Assembly: GCA_034687125.1 (NCBI GenBank)
Contig: JAQGBZ010000106.1
Coordinates: 123,802 to 187,801, forward strand
Reading direction: 5' to 3'
Length of the DNA: 64,000 nucleotides
From: Neelides folsomi
Lineage: Eukaryota; Arthropoda; Collembola; Neelipleona; Neelidae
Shown here: positions 22,662 through 34,704 of the stretch, piece by piece
Layout: every line of letters begins with the position of its first letter
Position numbering within the stretch: position 1 is the first letter of the stretch
Translations under genes and position numbers: made by a program
The notes under the pieces: generated by a model
Databases searched by the model: none
What the model was told of the DNA's origin: nothing
The model's input: the letters and a program-made list of their open reading frames with translations, nothing else

Positions 22662-25600
22662 ATGAAAAAGATTAAGCATTTAATCAATGTATTCGTTATT
22701 GTATTTTTGTGTTATTTTATAATAATTACCAGCCATAAAGTAAAAGATGAAGAAGACGCAATCGTAAGAATCCATTTACAATATATATTATTTAATATTT
22801 AAACAATTTGAACAGAGTTGCAATAACACTATCATTATTCATCAAATTCTCTATTCGCTTTAATATTCTTTATATAATAAGTAGACCATAATTATGGGCT
22901 CTGTAGTCTCATTTAAATAACTTTTTTATTAATTGACTTGAATATTGAACCTAATATATACAGTCGTATATAGTATAAGGTAAAAAATTGTAAGATGTCA
23001 AAAGTTACTACGTCAGTTTTTGTGAACTCTTGAAAAGGGGTCACAATTTCGTCATTTTCACCATTTAAGATTTTTTTCCCTTTCCTATTTAAAATTGTCT
23101 TTAATGACTGTTAATTGATGTAGTCTGACATTATCGGATCATTTAAGGTTCAAATTACAAAAAACGTTTGTGATTAAATCCTATGATTCAAGATAATAAG
23201 ACGTCATATCATTAATAATGAAAAGAATCAATCTCATTTGGCTTTATCACTCTCCTCAATTTCTCCAAGATGGAGAACAACATTGCGAACCAACATTAGG
23301 ATAAATATCATAATTTAAACATTTCATACTCTTTAATTAATTGTGATCTTACAGATAAATATTACCACAATCTCAATTAAGGATAAACTGGAAAACGCAT
23401 TGAGAGCGGTTATCGCCCGTTTTCCATCGGCATTGAAATTACGGTTTAACAGAAATCCTACCCTTTCCTTCTCTAAACTTTTTAAAGAAAATTAAAACAT
23501 TAGCTTTTGGGGCAGTTTAGCAAATATTGGATATCGTGTATACAAAACATCGTAACTCGTTTTGTTTCAATAGTAAATCCAGCGAGAAGAAAGGAAAAAA
23601 GTGGGAAAAGTTGATCTTAATTCAATAATGCACAAAAGGTCACGGAGTGACTTTTGACACAATATTTTTTTACCTTATACTACATTCCTACTGTACAGGG
23701 TGGTACGTAAGTTGGTAACTTTTTTTATAGGGTATTAGGGTTTTAAGATGCGTGATTTCTCTTTTCACCATTTCTCTGAGAAAGCGTTTAATTCCTTTCT
23801 CATTTTGATTTTATAATCTAATTATGGAAAATAGGGGCAGATTAAATAATGACGAAAGGATTTACGTTGTTGAAGAGTTTGCTCGGGTGAATAACGCAGA
23901 AGTTGTTCGAAAATGGCCTTTTGCTAATTTAGCACCAACTTGTTCAGCAATCCGAAAAGTAGTGAGAAAGTTTAAGGAGACTGGTAGTATCTTGGATAAA
24001 AAATCGAGAGGATAACCAAGAACAATTCGCACTTAAGAAAGCTCCCTGATATTGAAGCCATTTATGCTGGCTTCGATATCAGGGAGCACTGGTACCAAAT
24101 GGATGGGGCCCCAGGTTATTTTGACAAGGCTCATGAGCGAAAATTTTGCAATGAATTGGATAGAACTGGGCGGACCTATTGCATAGCCATTTCGCTCTCC
24201 GGATCTGACTCCTCTTGACTTCTTTTTATGGGGGTATGTTAAAAATAAGATCTACGCCAACAATCCCACAACACTCGGAGAACTCAAAGCTGGAATCATC
24301 AAAGCATTTGCAGAAGTCCTCGTTGCTATATGAAAACGAGCTTGTGAATCAGTCGAATGTCGTTTGCAGCAATGCATCAAGACAAATGGAGCTCATGTGA
24401 TAAATTAAAATTAATTTCCTTATTCAATGATGTATAAAGCATATTATTGTTGATTGTTAGAAAATTCATGTTAAAATTAAAAATTCTATAAATGATTAAA
24501 AAAAGATACCAACTTAAGGACCACCCTGTATATATAAGGTTCAATTTTTAAGTCAATTGGTTAATTAATAAAAAAAGTAATTTAAATGAGACCACAGAAC
24601 CTATAATTATGGTCCACTAATTATAGTGAAAAATTAATTTTATTTTTAATAGGAATTTCTACAAAGATATGGGTATTTAAAAGATAACGGAAACGCACTT
24701 AACATGGTCGATGAAAAAGCCGCAATTAAAGAATTCCAACATATGGGAGGGCTTAAAGAAACAGGGAATCTTGACAAAAACACAATTAAATTAATGAATT
24801 CTCCAAGATGTGGAAATAAAGACAAAGGCAGAGATTTAAATCCATCTGAAAGAATTAAACGTTATAAAATCAATCAAAACAGAGACAAATGGAGTAAATC
24901 TGAGATTACATATAAAATTCTCAAATATTCCGAAAAGTTAAGCAAAGATGAGATTGACACGGAAATTGGTCGTGCTTTTAAATTATGGGAAAATGAGACT
25001 CCTTTGTATTTTATTAAAAAGTCCTCATTACCTGTAAGTCTATCTTTTGCACACAATAATGTAAATGTACAGGGTGGGCAATAAGTATCTTTATTTTTTA
25101 AATATGCAATCATATAAAAATAGATACTTAATGCCCACCCTGTACAAACAGTAAAGTATATTAATCCAAAATAAGGAGAATAAATAAAATAAATTTCATT
25201 TATTATCTTTAAGGTTGATATTGAAATTTCATTTTCAACTGGTAAACATTGCGTTGGAAAACCATTTGATGTTTACACAGCGGGTCATGCATTTTACCCT
25301 AATTCATTTGACAAAATTGGAGGTGATGTTCATTTTAATGATGCGTTTCAATGGACTTTTAATTCAACATTTGGAGATAATTTATTAACTACTGCTATCC
25401 ATGAAATTGGTATTTATTAAAATAATTGATGTAAGGTTTTTGAATAAAAATTTTGAATGTAGGCCACGCAATAGGAATTGGTCATTCAGATGTGAAAGGA
25501 TCGTTAATGTGGCCATATACGCAGGATTATAATCCAAATGTTAAACTTCATAATGATGATATTAAAGCTGCCCAAGTAATATTCCTAATCAAATAGTTTA

Positions 25601-27000
25601 AATATTATAAAAGATTTAATAAAAAATTATAAGTTTTTTTAATTAATTTTTTTAAATAATTATGTTAATTTAACAATTTAGGATCTTTATGGACCGAAAC
25701 ATTCTAGTACAACAAAACAAACAATTTCCACAACTACTCCAACAACCATTTTTACAGAAACAACAACAGAACTTAGTTGGATTGATTGGTTTAAATATTA
25801 TTTTACTAAAAAACCAAAAGTTAAAAATGAAAATGACCTTTGCGACAATCCTAAAATTGATGCAATAACTATGATGACAAACACAATGATTTATGTTTTT
25901 CACGGTAATTAACTAGAATGTGATTAGAATCAGATCAATTTTTGTTGTCTAAAAATAATTTTAAAAATTCACAGGTTCTCAAGTATATGCATTATCATCT
26001 TTAAAAAATAGACACATTTTAGTAGGAAACATTTCTACTGTTTTTAATGATAAAAGCCTTCCTAGTAACATCGATGCTGCATTTTCAAAAATGAATGGAG
26101 AAACTTTTATTTTCAAGGTAATGTCTAGATTAGAAATCTTTTTGACTTTTTTTGCCAAAGGCGCAAGATATAGTAAGTTGATAACTCATATTGATCATTA
26201 CAATTCATCTAACTATATCTTTTGGCAAAAAAGTCTTAAGGGTTTCTAAATTAGGCAGTATTACATATTATCTTTTATTGTATTTTTGTATTAGGTAATG
26301 TACCTACACTAAAATCATTAATAAATAGTTATCATTAATATTATTTTTCCTAAATTAACATAATTTTACATTATAATGTTATTTATAAATACCATCTTAT
26401 TTATTAAATAGGGAGATAAAGTATGGAGATTTATTCAAGGAATTCCGTTGTTTTTTAATAATCCCAAATTAATAGAAAAACAATTTAAAGGAATTCCCAA
26501 TGATATTGACGCTGCATTTGTGCATCCAATAACAGACTATATATATTTCACTAAAGGTTTACTCATTCATTTTAAATACTATATACCTCTGATAATGTAT
26601 CAATATCGTAGTTTTTATTTCATAATTAAGGAACAAATTATTGGCGATACGATCAAAAGATTGGTAAAGTTGATGCTTCTTATCCGCGCTCATTAACTGA
26701 CTTTGGAATTAAAGGGAATATTAACGCTGCTTTCATAAACTTTTTGACTTTAGAAAAATATTTTTTCAAAGGTTTTAATGTTTGGACTGCCAGTAGAGAA
26801 AAAAAGGTTAGAATGTATTTAATTGTAATAATTAATTTAAATTTTGAATTTTATATTAATATTGACTTACCTTGAATTATGTAACTATTTAACAGGTCGT
26901 TGAAAGCCGTTTTGAAAAATCAGCAGAATGGTTTGGATGCAAAGAAAAGCCAAATAAGAGAAATTCTGATTTTGATAATTTTAATCAATATGATAAATAA
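22662..27000 (+). CDS. Matrix metalloproteinase copy 4, intact
   Basis: Nine exons (22662-22763, 24653-25033, 25214-25409, 25463-25575, 25682-25904, 25975-26117, 26412-26556, 26631-26806, 26896-27000) encode 527 residues. It has a signal peptide, PRCG switch at 85-88, basic RIKR at 101-104, zinc site HEIGHAIGIGH (His 224, 228, 234), Met-turn GSLMWPY, Thr-rich hinge and a four-blade hemopexin domain (first Cys in NDLCDNPKID, last in EWFGCKEK). Exon phases equal those of copy 1. Intron 1 is 1.9 kb because transposons sit in it; introns 2 and 6 hold small MITEs. All splice sites are GT-AG. It is the likely source, or sister, of decayed copy 3. Confidence 0.9.
22961..23693. mobile_element. Non-autonomous Tc1-like element in MMP4 intron 1
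   Basis: It begins CAGTCGTATATAGTATAAGG and ends with the inverted counterpart of CAGTAGGAATGTAGTATAAG. The inner arms share TGTCAAAAGT and GTAAAAAA. TA flanks both ends, and the right TA is also the left TA of the next element. No transposase frame is visible in its 733 bases. Confidence 0.65.
23696..24528 (+). mobile_element. Defective mariner-type transposon
   Basis: Terminal repeats CAGGGTGGTACGTAAGTTGG and, reversed, CAGGGTGGTCCTTAAGTTGG have TA outside both. Inside, the frame at 23824-24015 keeps an N-terminal helix-turn-helix (NDERIYVVEEFARVNN, then IRKVVRKFKETGSI). Further on there are fragments WYQMDGAP (second catalytic Asp block) and RSPDLTPLDFFLWGYVKNK (third) in different frames. 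The middle of the transposase is missing. At 24041-24087 a 20-base inverted repeat (19 of 20 matching, 7-base loop) stands at the deletion joint. It cannot code for an active transposase. Confidence 0.85.
25070..25142. mobile_element. 73-base miniature mariner-derived MITE in MMP4 intron 2
   Basis: CAGGGTGGGCAATAAGTATC at the left end and its inverted match on the right enclose only about 27 bases. TA lies on both sides. The first eight bases, CAGGGTGG, equal the termini of the mariner element 1.4 kb upstream, so that transposase type may have mobilised it. Confidence 0.8.
26130..26248. mobile_element. Small hairpin MITE in MMP4 intron 6
   Basis: Left TAGAAATC, then TGACTTTTTTTGCCAAAG and AAGATATAGT, is mirrored on the right by TAGAAACC, GACTTTTTTGCCAAAAGATA and TAGT in reverse. 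Boundaries are approximate and I found no clear target duplication. Confidence 0.5.
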
Positions 27001-27604
27001 ATTTGATTTTTATTATTAATCTGCTTTTGCAGTCCTAAGATTTAATTAACATTTATTATACTTAAAATTACATTCAAATTAAAATAAATCATTAATTTCT
27101 ATGATTACTATTATTATTATGTAAGTACAAATTTACATTGATTAATCTCTACTAAGTAAGAAGAAAAATCACTACTATCCATGATTTTACCCAAAATGCA
27201 AAAAGAGTGTTGGTGAGATATTTATGAGATAAACATTGAACAATATAAGACATAATTTACTTTAATAATTTTTATTGTTTATTTATTTAACGTTGTTAGT
27301 TTTATCATTTAAATAATAATTATAAAATATTGTATGTATTAATTAATGAATGCCAATTTCAATATCCCAATATTATAAATAACAAGTGAAGGTGTTGCAA
27401 AATTTGACCGAAAAGATAAATATGAATACAAATAGCAATCTGATTACAAATTAAAATTAAACAAAACAACGAAAATTAAATAATTCCCCAATGCCAATAA
27501 TCTTTTGAAAATTATGAAACTGAACACTCTTTAATCAGAATATTTAATATTGTATATATATATATATATAAAACAATAATGTATAAGTAAAAGTTACATG
27601 TAAT

Positions 27605-28187
27605 ACTTTTGAACTAGAACTTATAAATCAATGAATTCATCATAGTTTTGTTAATTAATTATTAATCATTATACATTGTTGTTGAAAAGTATAAGTTAAA
27701 GAATATTACTTCATAGACTTCATACAGATATTAGTTTTTACCTTTTATGATTGCGTAAATTGAAAAGTTTTTCTTAGAAAAAATGTCTCCCATTTACGCA
27801 ATTTTTTCTGTGTAGGAAAATAAGATTTAAGAAAAAAATGTCCAAAAAGAGCAAAGTAGGAAGTGTTGGCAAATAAAATAAGCTTAAGTAAACTGTTAGT
27901 CGCAGAGCAAGATTAATCAAAGTCTAAAAAATAAATAAATACTTTCACTCTATTTATGTTAATTTCCTTCAATAAAGTTGAGGGTATTTATTCTCAATAA
28001 CAGAATTTGAATCGTTATTATTTATTAAGAATCTATTAAATAATCAAATTCAAAAAAAAATTTAAATATGAGCATTACATTTCATGGAACAAGTGTAGAA
28101 AAGTAGATAATATCCTACTAAAAATTGGATCAACTGTATCGTAGTAATTCCAATACTTATAAATTTACTAATCTTAATATCATAAAT
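27605..28187 (-). pseudogene. Truncated ELOVL duplicate: last exon and 3' untranslated region only
   Basis: This stretch copies 28748-29385, which is the 3' part of the neighbouring elongase gene. The last-exon reading [20 protein letters not shown] is preserved on the minus strand near 28185-28125, then VGYYLLFYTCSMKC. Homology ends abruptly at about 28187, where Tc1 transposase sequence begins, so no upstream elongase exons exist for this copy. Confidence 0.75.
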
Positions 28188-28662
28188 AAAAAGGTCAAAC
28201 ATCCCAAATCCATTATGATCTGGGGAGCCATGAGTAGCAGAGGAGTTGGGAAGGTGAAATTCATCGATGGAACGGTCGACAAGAAAAAATACCAAGACAT
28301 TCTTCAAACTCATCTTCTTCCTTCAATTCCCAAGTTAGTGCACAACGGAAACTTCACATTTCAGCAGGATTCTGCACCTTCTCACACGGCGAAATCCACC
28401 AAAACTTGGTTTGAAACTAACAACATTGTTGTGATGGACTGGTAGCCAAGTTCCCCCGACATGAATGTCATCGAAGCATTATGACCCATTGTCAAAAAAC
28501 CCGTTCGTCGTAGAAATCCTTCCAATGGCGAAGAATTAAAAAGGATCGTGAAGGAGGAATGGGACAAAATAACTCCCGAAACATGCAGGCGCCTCGTTTC
28601 TTCAATGAAAAGTAGAATTCGGGAATTAATAAGAGTCAAAGGAGATGTTACAAAATACTAAC
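28188..28662 (+). pseudogene. Tc1-like transposase fragment (C-terminal half)
   Basis: The plus-strand frame reads VKHPKSIMIWGAMSSRGVGK, then FQQDSAPSHTAKSTK (second catalytic Asp) and SPDMNVIEAL (third catalytic acid, Glu), and ends near a TAA at 28660. TAG at 28443-28445 and TGA at 28481-28483 interrupt it. The N-terminal DNA-binding half is absent; the frame opens into copied elongase exon sequence instead. It is dead and joined to the truncated elongase duplicate. Confidence 0.8.
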
Positions 28663-29207
28663 GATAAGTGTTTAATTTATTTTTATATTTAAGAACATAA
28701 ACCAAAAACTGTGCCAACTCATAATTGATAGTGGAGTAGTTTGCATGGTATACCTTTGAACTAGAATTTATTATTCAATGACTAACAAAGTTTTATTAAT
28801 TAATTATTAAACATTATTTTGTTGAAAAGTATAAGTTATAAATAAAATATTAGTTGATCACATACAGATATTATATATAGGTAGTTGTTACGATTGTGTA
28901 AATGAAAAAGATTTTTAAGAAAAATAAGTCTCCAAATTATTCAATTTTTTTCTTCTGTGTAGGAAAATAAGATTTAAGAAAAAAATGTCCAAACAGAGCA
29001 GTGTAGGAAATGTTGACAAATAAAATAAGTTTAAGTAAACTGTCGGCAGCATGGCAAGATTGATCAAAGTCTAAAAAAATCAATAAATATTTTCAACGCT
29101 GTTTATGTTAATTTCCTTAATAAAATTAAAAAATCTAGGGTATTTGTTCCCAATGACACAATAAGTATATTATTATACCTAAGTATGTTATATTAACATG
29201 TATGTTA

Positions 29208-30265
29208 CTACATAAATGTTAATATACGTATAAAATAAGTAATCAAATTTTTTTTTAAATATTTAAAAATGATTATATTACATTTCATAAAACAAGTGTA
29301 GACAATTAGCCCAAATCCAAATATAAATTGGATCAACTGTATCGTAGTAATTCCAATACTTATAAATTTACTAATCTTAATATCAGCCATCTAAATATTT
29401 TCATCAAATAAAAAAAAATAATATTGATTAAATATATCAAAATATTATATTAATTTTACCTTAGCAGCAAAATACGAATACATGATCGAATGCACTGAAT
29501 AATTTACAGCTGGCATAATCAGTGTAAAGGGATCCATAGTGATCATAGCATACATTGAAGCAACAAAAACACTAGTATGGTGATACCTATATTATATATG
29601 TAATATAAATTTTAAAGATGCATTTGTTTCTTAAAAAAATATTATACAGCTTATATAATGATAGTTAAATTTACCAATGCAGAAAAATTAATGGTCTTTT
29701 CCTTAAAACGATGAAGAGTGTGTCACCAAATTCAAAAAATTTCGAAATGACAAACGCAGAATACCAAAATACAAACGAATGGGAAACTTCGATTCTTAAA
29801 GAGTAAAAAAACGACACTTGTGACTTGTAATTAATTATTTACTCTAGATAGATTTAATATTAAAAAAGTGATAAAATAGAAATATTTAAAAATTTACCTG
29901 TTGCAATTCATTTTGTGAAATCCAAATTGAACATAATTGTAAAAAAGTTCAGGAATAACTTTCCAAGCTCCGACTATTGAAAAAACAGCTAGAGCCAGAT
30001 TCCAAATAATTAACGGTTTTTTTAAATCAAAAGGAGTTCTATTCTTCATAAACTTTTGAATTCCGAACATTGTGATTATATAAACGAAACAACTGACGTA
30101 AATCCAAAGAAAATGATTGTGAATGAATCCTCTAAACTCGTTTAAATCAAATTTCTCAAAGTCGTATGAACTTTGAATATTGATTAAATCTTTTGGGTTA
30201 ATTTCTTCAAAGGGGTATTTAAAAGTTTTATTGACTACTTTTGACACGTTGAAAATTAGCAACAT
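29208..30265 (-). CDS. Very-long-chain fatty-acid elongase (ELOVL6-like), copy 1
   Basis: Four exons (30265-29898, 29794-29675, 29586-29460, 29390-29208) encode 265 residues. ELOVL enzymes are the condensing ketoacyl-CoA synthases of fatty-acid elongation in the ER membrane. Family blocks seen: [15 protein letters not shown], then [20 protein letters not shown], the histidine box HWYHHTSV (162-166), and [14 protein letters not shown]. Several hydrophobic helices cover most of the chain. The block order and the EFGDT/HWYHHTSV combination point to the ELOVL3/6 branch. Copy 2 lies 3 kb upstream with the same phases. The 3' untranslated region at about 28960-29095 is conserved in all three copies. 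Confidence 0.9.
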
Positions 30266-31691
30266 TGTGATATATTTTGTATTTAAATTATATTAATTAA
30301 TTAAAATTTAATTTGCAAGACTTGAAGAAATGCAACGTTAAGAAATTGATATAAATATTGGAATGTTCAAGAAGGAATGAATTTATAAAATATATCACAA
30401 TTCTATTTTATACTCCTTGAAGGATATTATGTATTGTGTTTAGCTATTGTAATATTTTTGTATGCATATAATGTTATTTATAAGAAGTTTAAAAATTGGA
30501 AAATTTAATTCTTTATGCATCAACTATTTAAGAGATGAATAGCATAAAAGAGATTCGGCGTAGTTTCTGTATTATGACTTATAATGACCGGATGTGAAGT
30601 TATATATACGATACTTTATTATAAAGCACAATAAAATTGAGAATACTAATTATTAAATTGTAAATATTTAAAGGTGCAGAATGAAAGTAATTAAATAAAT
30701 TACAGGGTCCTCCAATATTACTTATATCTATTTGTAGGTATTCATTTAATTAAAGAACTCCTCATCTTATTAGAAAAAAATATTCACTAGCGATTTTTTA
30801 GGTTGTACCATTTTTACTTGCATATATAGTATACATCCCTTCCTAACATAGAGTACATGTACATACATAATAAAAATATTGCTCATATGAGCGTGCGATT
30901 CTGACTACCTGTGAATAGGGAATTCATTCAAGTCTTAAATTAGTCATGGTTATTTAACTTCAACACTTATCTTATAAAGTATTGTCTTATTCTACGTACA
31001 TAAAACAAGGTTTTCCACCTTTTTTATTTTAGCTTGAAATTTTCTCTACTTCAACAATTAAAAAGGTAGAAGAGCTTGTTTTACATAAAAATAAATGTCA
31101 ATTCTCATTTATTTATATCAATTTTCAAAAATATCAATTTAAAATATTTTTTCAAAGGTAGGGTTTAGGTTTGAAGCAACCAAAAATCACTGGAAATATG
31201 TAGAAATAAACTTTAAAACTATTTTAAGCAATAATCTAGTGCAACTTTTTTATAAATGATTTCCATATGAAATTTAGTTACCTATAGTGCATTTAAAAGA
31301 ATTCACATAATAATTAAAAGTTAACTTGAAATCGACGTAACTTTAAAATCATGATTCAAAGGTCATTTAAAGTTCCTATTCTTCTATTCATCAATTTTTG
31401 CTGAATCAATGATAATTTTTAATATTTATCTATCTTAAAGATTACATAAAAATAGAATAAATATAAAGGCATTGTATACAATCGAACCACGACCTCCTCA
31501 GCCTTTAAAGCAGTTAAAATTAAGAATATTAATTTAATACTCACCAACATTAAATTTAATATGGTACATATCTGTAATTTAGCAGCTTTGTATCATATGT
31601 AGATTTTAATCAAAACCATAAAAATTGTATTTTTATATCTACCAATATTCAATGAATGTAATTAAATAGAGTATATGTAATAATATAATAA

Positions 31692-31862
31692 GGCTGGGAT
31701 TTCGAATCCTTGCATGTGAGGATTTTCACCATGGTGCACCATGGTGAGGCTATTCATTTTTATTGGGTGAGGTTAGGTTAGATGGCGCAACGTGTGCTCA
31801 TATACCAATACTCACCTCACCATGGTGCACCATTGATCGTACAAGGATTTGAAATGTCAGCC
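31692..31862. mobile_element. Foldback element 3 (171 bases)
   Basis: Ends GGCTGGGATTTCGAATCCTT and, reversed, GGCTGACATTTCAAATCCTT lie between direct repeats TATAATAA (31684-31691 and 31863-31870). Inner arms carry the palindrome CACCATGGTGCACCATGGTG or its partner. The centre contains GAGGTTAGGTTAGATG. The terminus resembles foldback element 2. Confidence 0.75.
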
Positions 31863-31949
31863 TATAATAAATACAGGTATAGTGGTAGAGGTAGACGCTT
31901 CCAAACTTTACCAAACTTATCTAAAATACATCTCATGCATATCGTAAGA

Positions 31950-32530
31950 AATATAAAGCACTATATATACCTCATACTTGCTCTATAAAAACCTTAACAT
32001 TTTATGTCCGATACTCAAATCCAATCACTTCGAATTCCTAATAAACATAATTGTTATACCTAAACTATATTACGGAATTGAATTGTGGGGCAACGCCAAT
32101 AGTATTAATCTAACTCCTGTAAATAATTGTATGAAACAGTTTGCTAAACTGGCCTTAAATAAGTTAAAATACAACAGAATAACCGAAGACTTAACAAAAA
32201 ATTAAATTGGCTCTTACCCTCAAACCAATTCTTGTATTGTATATCCACACTTATGTATCAAATTATGGAACCTTCAATTTGCCCTTCTTATTTTACAAAC
32301 TACTTTATAAGAAAGTCAGATGTTCATAATACTAATACGCGCTCTAAAACAGAATTAAGATGTGCAATCTCCCTAAATAATAATTACGGCACTCGTTCAC
32401 TCTCTTATCTTGGCCCTACGATTTGGAATAAATTCACAAAAAACTACCACATTCAAAGATCTATAAATGACTCCGATGATGAATTTAGATCCAAAGCCCG
32501 TGCGAATCGAATCGAATCTCATTGAAGAAA
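31950..32530 (+). pseudogene. Non-LTR retrotransposon 3' fragment
   Basis: Two broken frames give the tail of a reverse-transcriptase protein: IVIPKLYYGIELWGNANSIN at about 32045-32105, then NYGTRSLSYLGPTIWNKF near 32385-32440. Both patterns are typical of the end of ORF2 in jockey/CR1-like elements. The frames are out of register and the catalytic palm is absent, so this is a 5'-truncated dead copy. Boundaries are approximate. Confidence 0.7.
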
Positions 32531-33075
32531 AATACCTATTTACTTCTCTTTAAGGACCAATTTTCCACATAATATACCATTTATATTCTAATGCTTAATC
32601 CTGTACACCATATATAAATAAATGTGCTTACCTCTCGTGCATTATCGGGTAAATCTCCAAAATATGTATGTTATAATAAATTTAAAGTTAAGTTAACCCT
32701 CAAATTTTATTATTTTTATGAGAATTATTACATTGCATTAAACACATTATCAAAAATATATAATCATTTATTTAATAATTCAATTACCTATTAAGCATTT
32801 TATTATTATTCTATTATTATGTACAAAACAATTAGAAATATTTGTATTAAAAATACGTGAAATATATATGCCGATATATATACAGGTAAATATTATTATT
32901 ATTGCACTTTTTTATTCTTTTGAAAATAAGATTTTAAGAAAAAATTGCCAAACAAGGCAAGGTATGAAATATTAACAATGAAAATAGTTTTAATTACATT
33001 ATTCGATGCATGGCAAGAATGTCCAAAACCTATATAAAATAAATATATTTTAACACATATATAATATAATTCTCG

Positions 33076-34122
33076 TTAATTACTATGCATATAAATAATG
33101 TGGTATACAGGTATAATAATTTTATTTGATATTGTGTACTTACTTTTGATGAAATAAACGTAAATAAGGACAGCGAGGCCAATGGAAAATTGAACCAGCT
33201 GCATTGTCGTGATTCCCATACTTATTGTTTTGTTTATTTTAACATCAGCTGCCTAAATATTTTATAACGTTATAAATCAAATAGGTAATATGTTATTTTA
33301 AAAAAGTATAAAATAATTATTATTATTGACCTTAGCTGCAAAATAAGTGTACATAACCGAATGCACAGCATAATTTAATGCTGCTAGATTTACTGTAAAA
33401 TTATCGAAAGTGTTCATACAATACATTGTAACAAGCAAGACACTAGCGTGGTGATACCTAAATAAATATTGATATAAAAATGTAGATGAACCATGATAAT
33501 GTAGATAAATATTTCACTATAAATATTATAAACAATATTAATCTAATTACCAGTGTAAGAAAATTAAAGGTTTTTTTCTCAATACAATGAAGAGCGTATC
33601 ACCAAATTCAAATATTTTTGAAATAGCAAAGGCTGAATACCAAAATGTTAGCGAATGCGAAACTTCTAGTCTAAAAATTAAAAATTCGAAATTGAGAAAA
33701 TGAAAATTTTGAATACTCATGCATGGTATAGTTAAAAATATTAAATTGGAAACAATTATATACCTGCTGCAATTTGTATTGTAGAATCCATAATGAAAAT
33801 AGTCATATAAAAGTTCAGGGATAACTTTCGAAATCCCGATGATTGAAAATACAGCGAGAGCCAAATTCCATATAAGTAGGGGTTTTTTTAAATCAAATGC
33901 TGGTCTATTTTTCATATATGCCTGAATACCAAAAATGGTAATTATATAGGCAATGCACATTCCATAGAGCCAGGTAAAATTGTTGTTAATTAATTCTCTT
34001 AATCCATTGAAGTCAAATTTTTCATAATCGTACGAAGTCTGTATATAATCCAAATCTTTGGGATTTATTTCTTCAAAGGAATATTTAAGTTGATTGACCA
34101 CTGAACTTGAAACGTTTGCCAT
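33076..34122 (-). CDS. Very-long-chain fatty-acid elongase (ELOVL6-like), copy 2
   Basis: Four exons (34122-33764, 33670-33551, 33457-33331, 33252-33076) encode 260 residues. It shares with copy 1 the [43 protein letters not shown] (159-163) and LNYAVHSVMYTYFAA blocks. Intron 1 (33671-33763) happens to be open in frame and would add 31 residues if retained; the paralog shows it is an intron. The third donor is GTCAAT. The C-terminus is uncertain: a strong GTAAGT at about 33137 could splice out the last 20 or so residues, but copy 1 has no such intron. It acts in ER fatty-acid elongation like its neighbour. Confidence 0.87.
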
Positions 34123-34704
34123 TGTGAACTATAAATATGAGATTCAGAAAAATGGAAATATAGAAGCAGATCCAATTCAACCCGAAGAGGAATATCTGCT
34201 AATGAATAAAAGTTGAAACTTGCCATTTTATATAAATCTCATGATAGCAATTATAATTAATATTCGTAGCGTATATAAAATAAAGACCATATAGACAATA
34301 TTTTTTCTCAATTATCAAACGACAGCCTCTGTGAATAAAAACTTACATATATACGATGATTTTTTGCTTCAAATCAGGTTAGGCCATTAAGCTCTCAATG
34401 TTTCTTATACATACATACATTTCTTATAATGTTTCTTATAGTGCGAAAATAATGAAACATTATAGGAAAAACCAAAAGTATTAAGTTGAGGAAATCCGAT
34501 ATGGAATACGTATAATATAAAATGATTGAAATTATGTGGGAATTTAAATTAAACTCAAAGGAAAACAACACATTTATTTTTTGTATACTGGAGGATAATA
34601 TTTAAATAATCCAAAATAATTTTATGCTTTTATTTTAATATAAATAAGTCTAATTCAGTGATTTGAATCTTATTATCCTGGCGGAAAATAAGATTCAAAC
34701 CACT

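Larger units (their letters stand above)
22881..24618. mobile_element. Palindromic MITE split by two later insertions
   Basis: Arms at 22881-22960 and 24529-24618 are reverse complements over about 80 bases (GACCATAATTATGGGCTCTG against GACCATAATTATAGGTTCTG at the outer ends). Without the inserts they would meet at a TATATATA centre. Two TA-flanked elements now occupy that centre. It lies in intron 1 of MMP copy 4. Confidence 0.7.

Noticed and set aside
27553-27571. TA dinucleotide run
   Set aside because: Simple microsatellite, expected in such AT-rich DNA.
33671-33763. Extra 31 residues in elongase copy 2
   Set aside because: This is an in-frame intron; the paralog has an intron at the same place and the flanking donor and acceptor fit.
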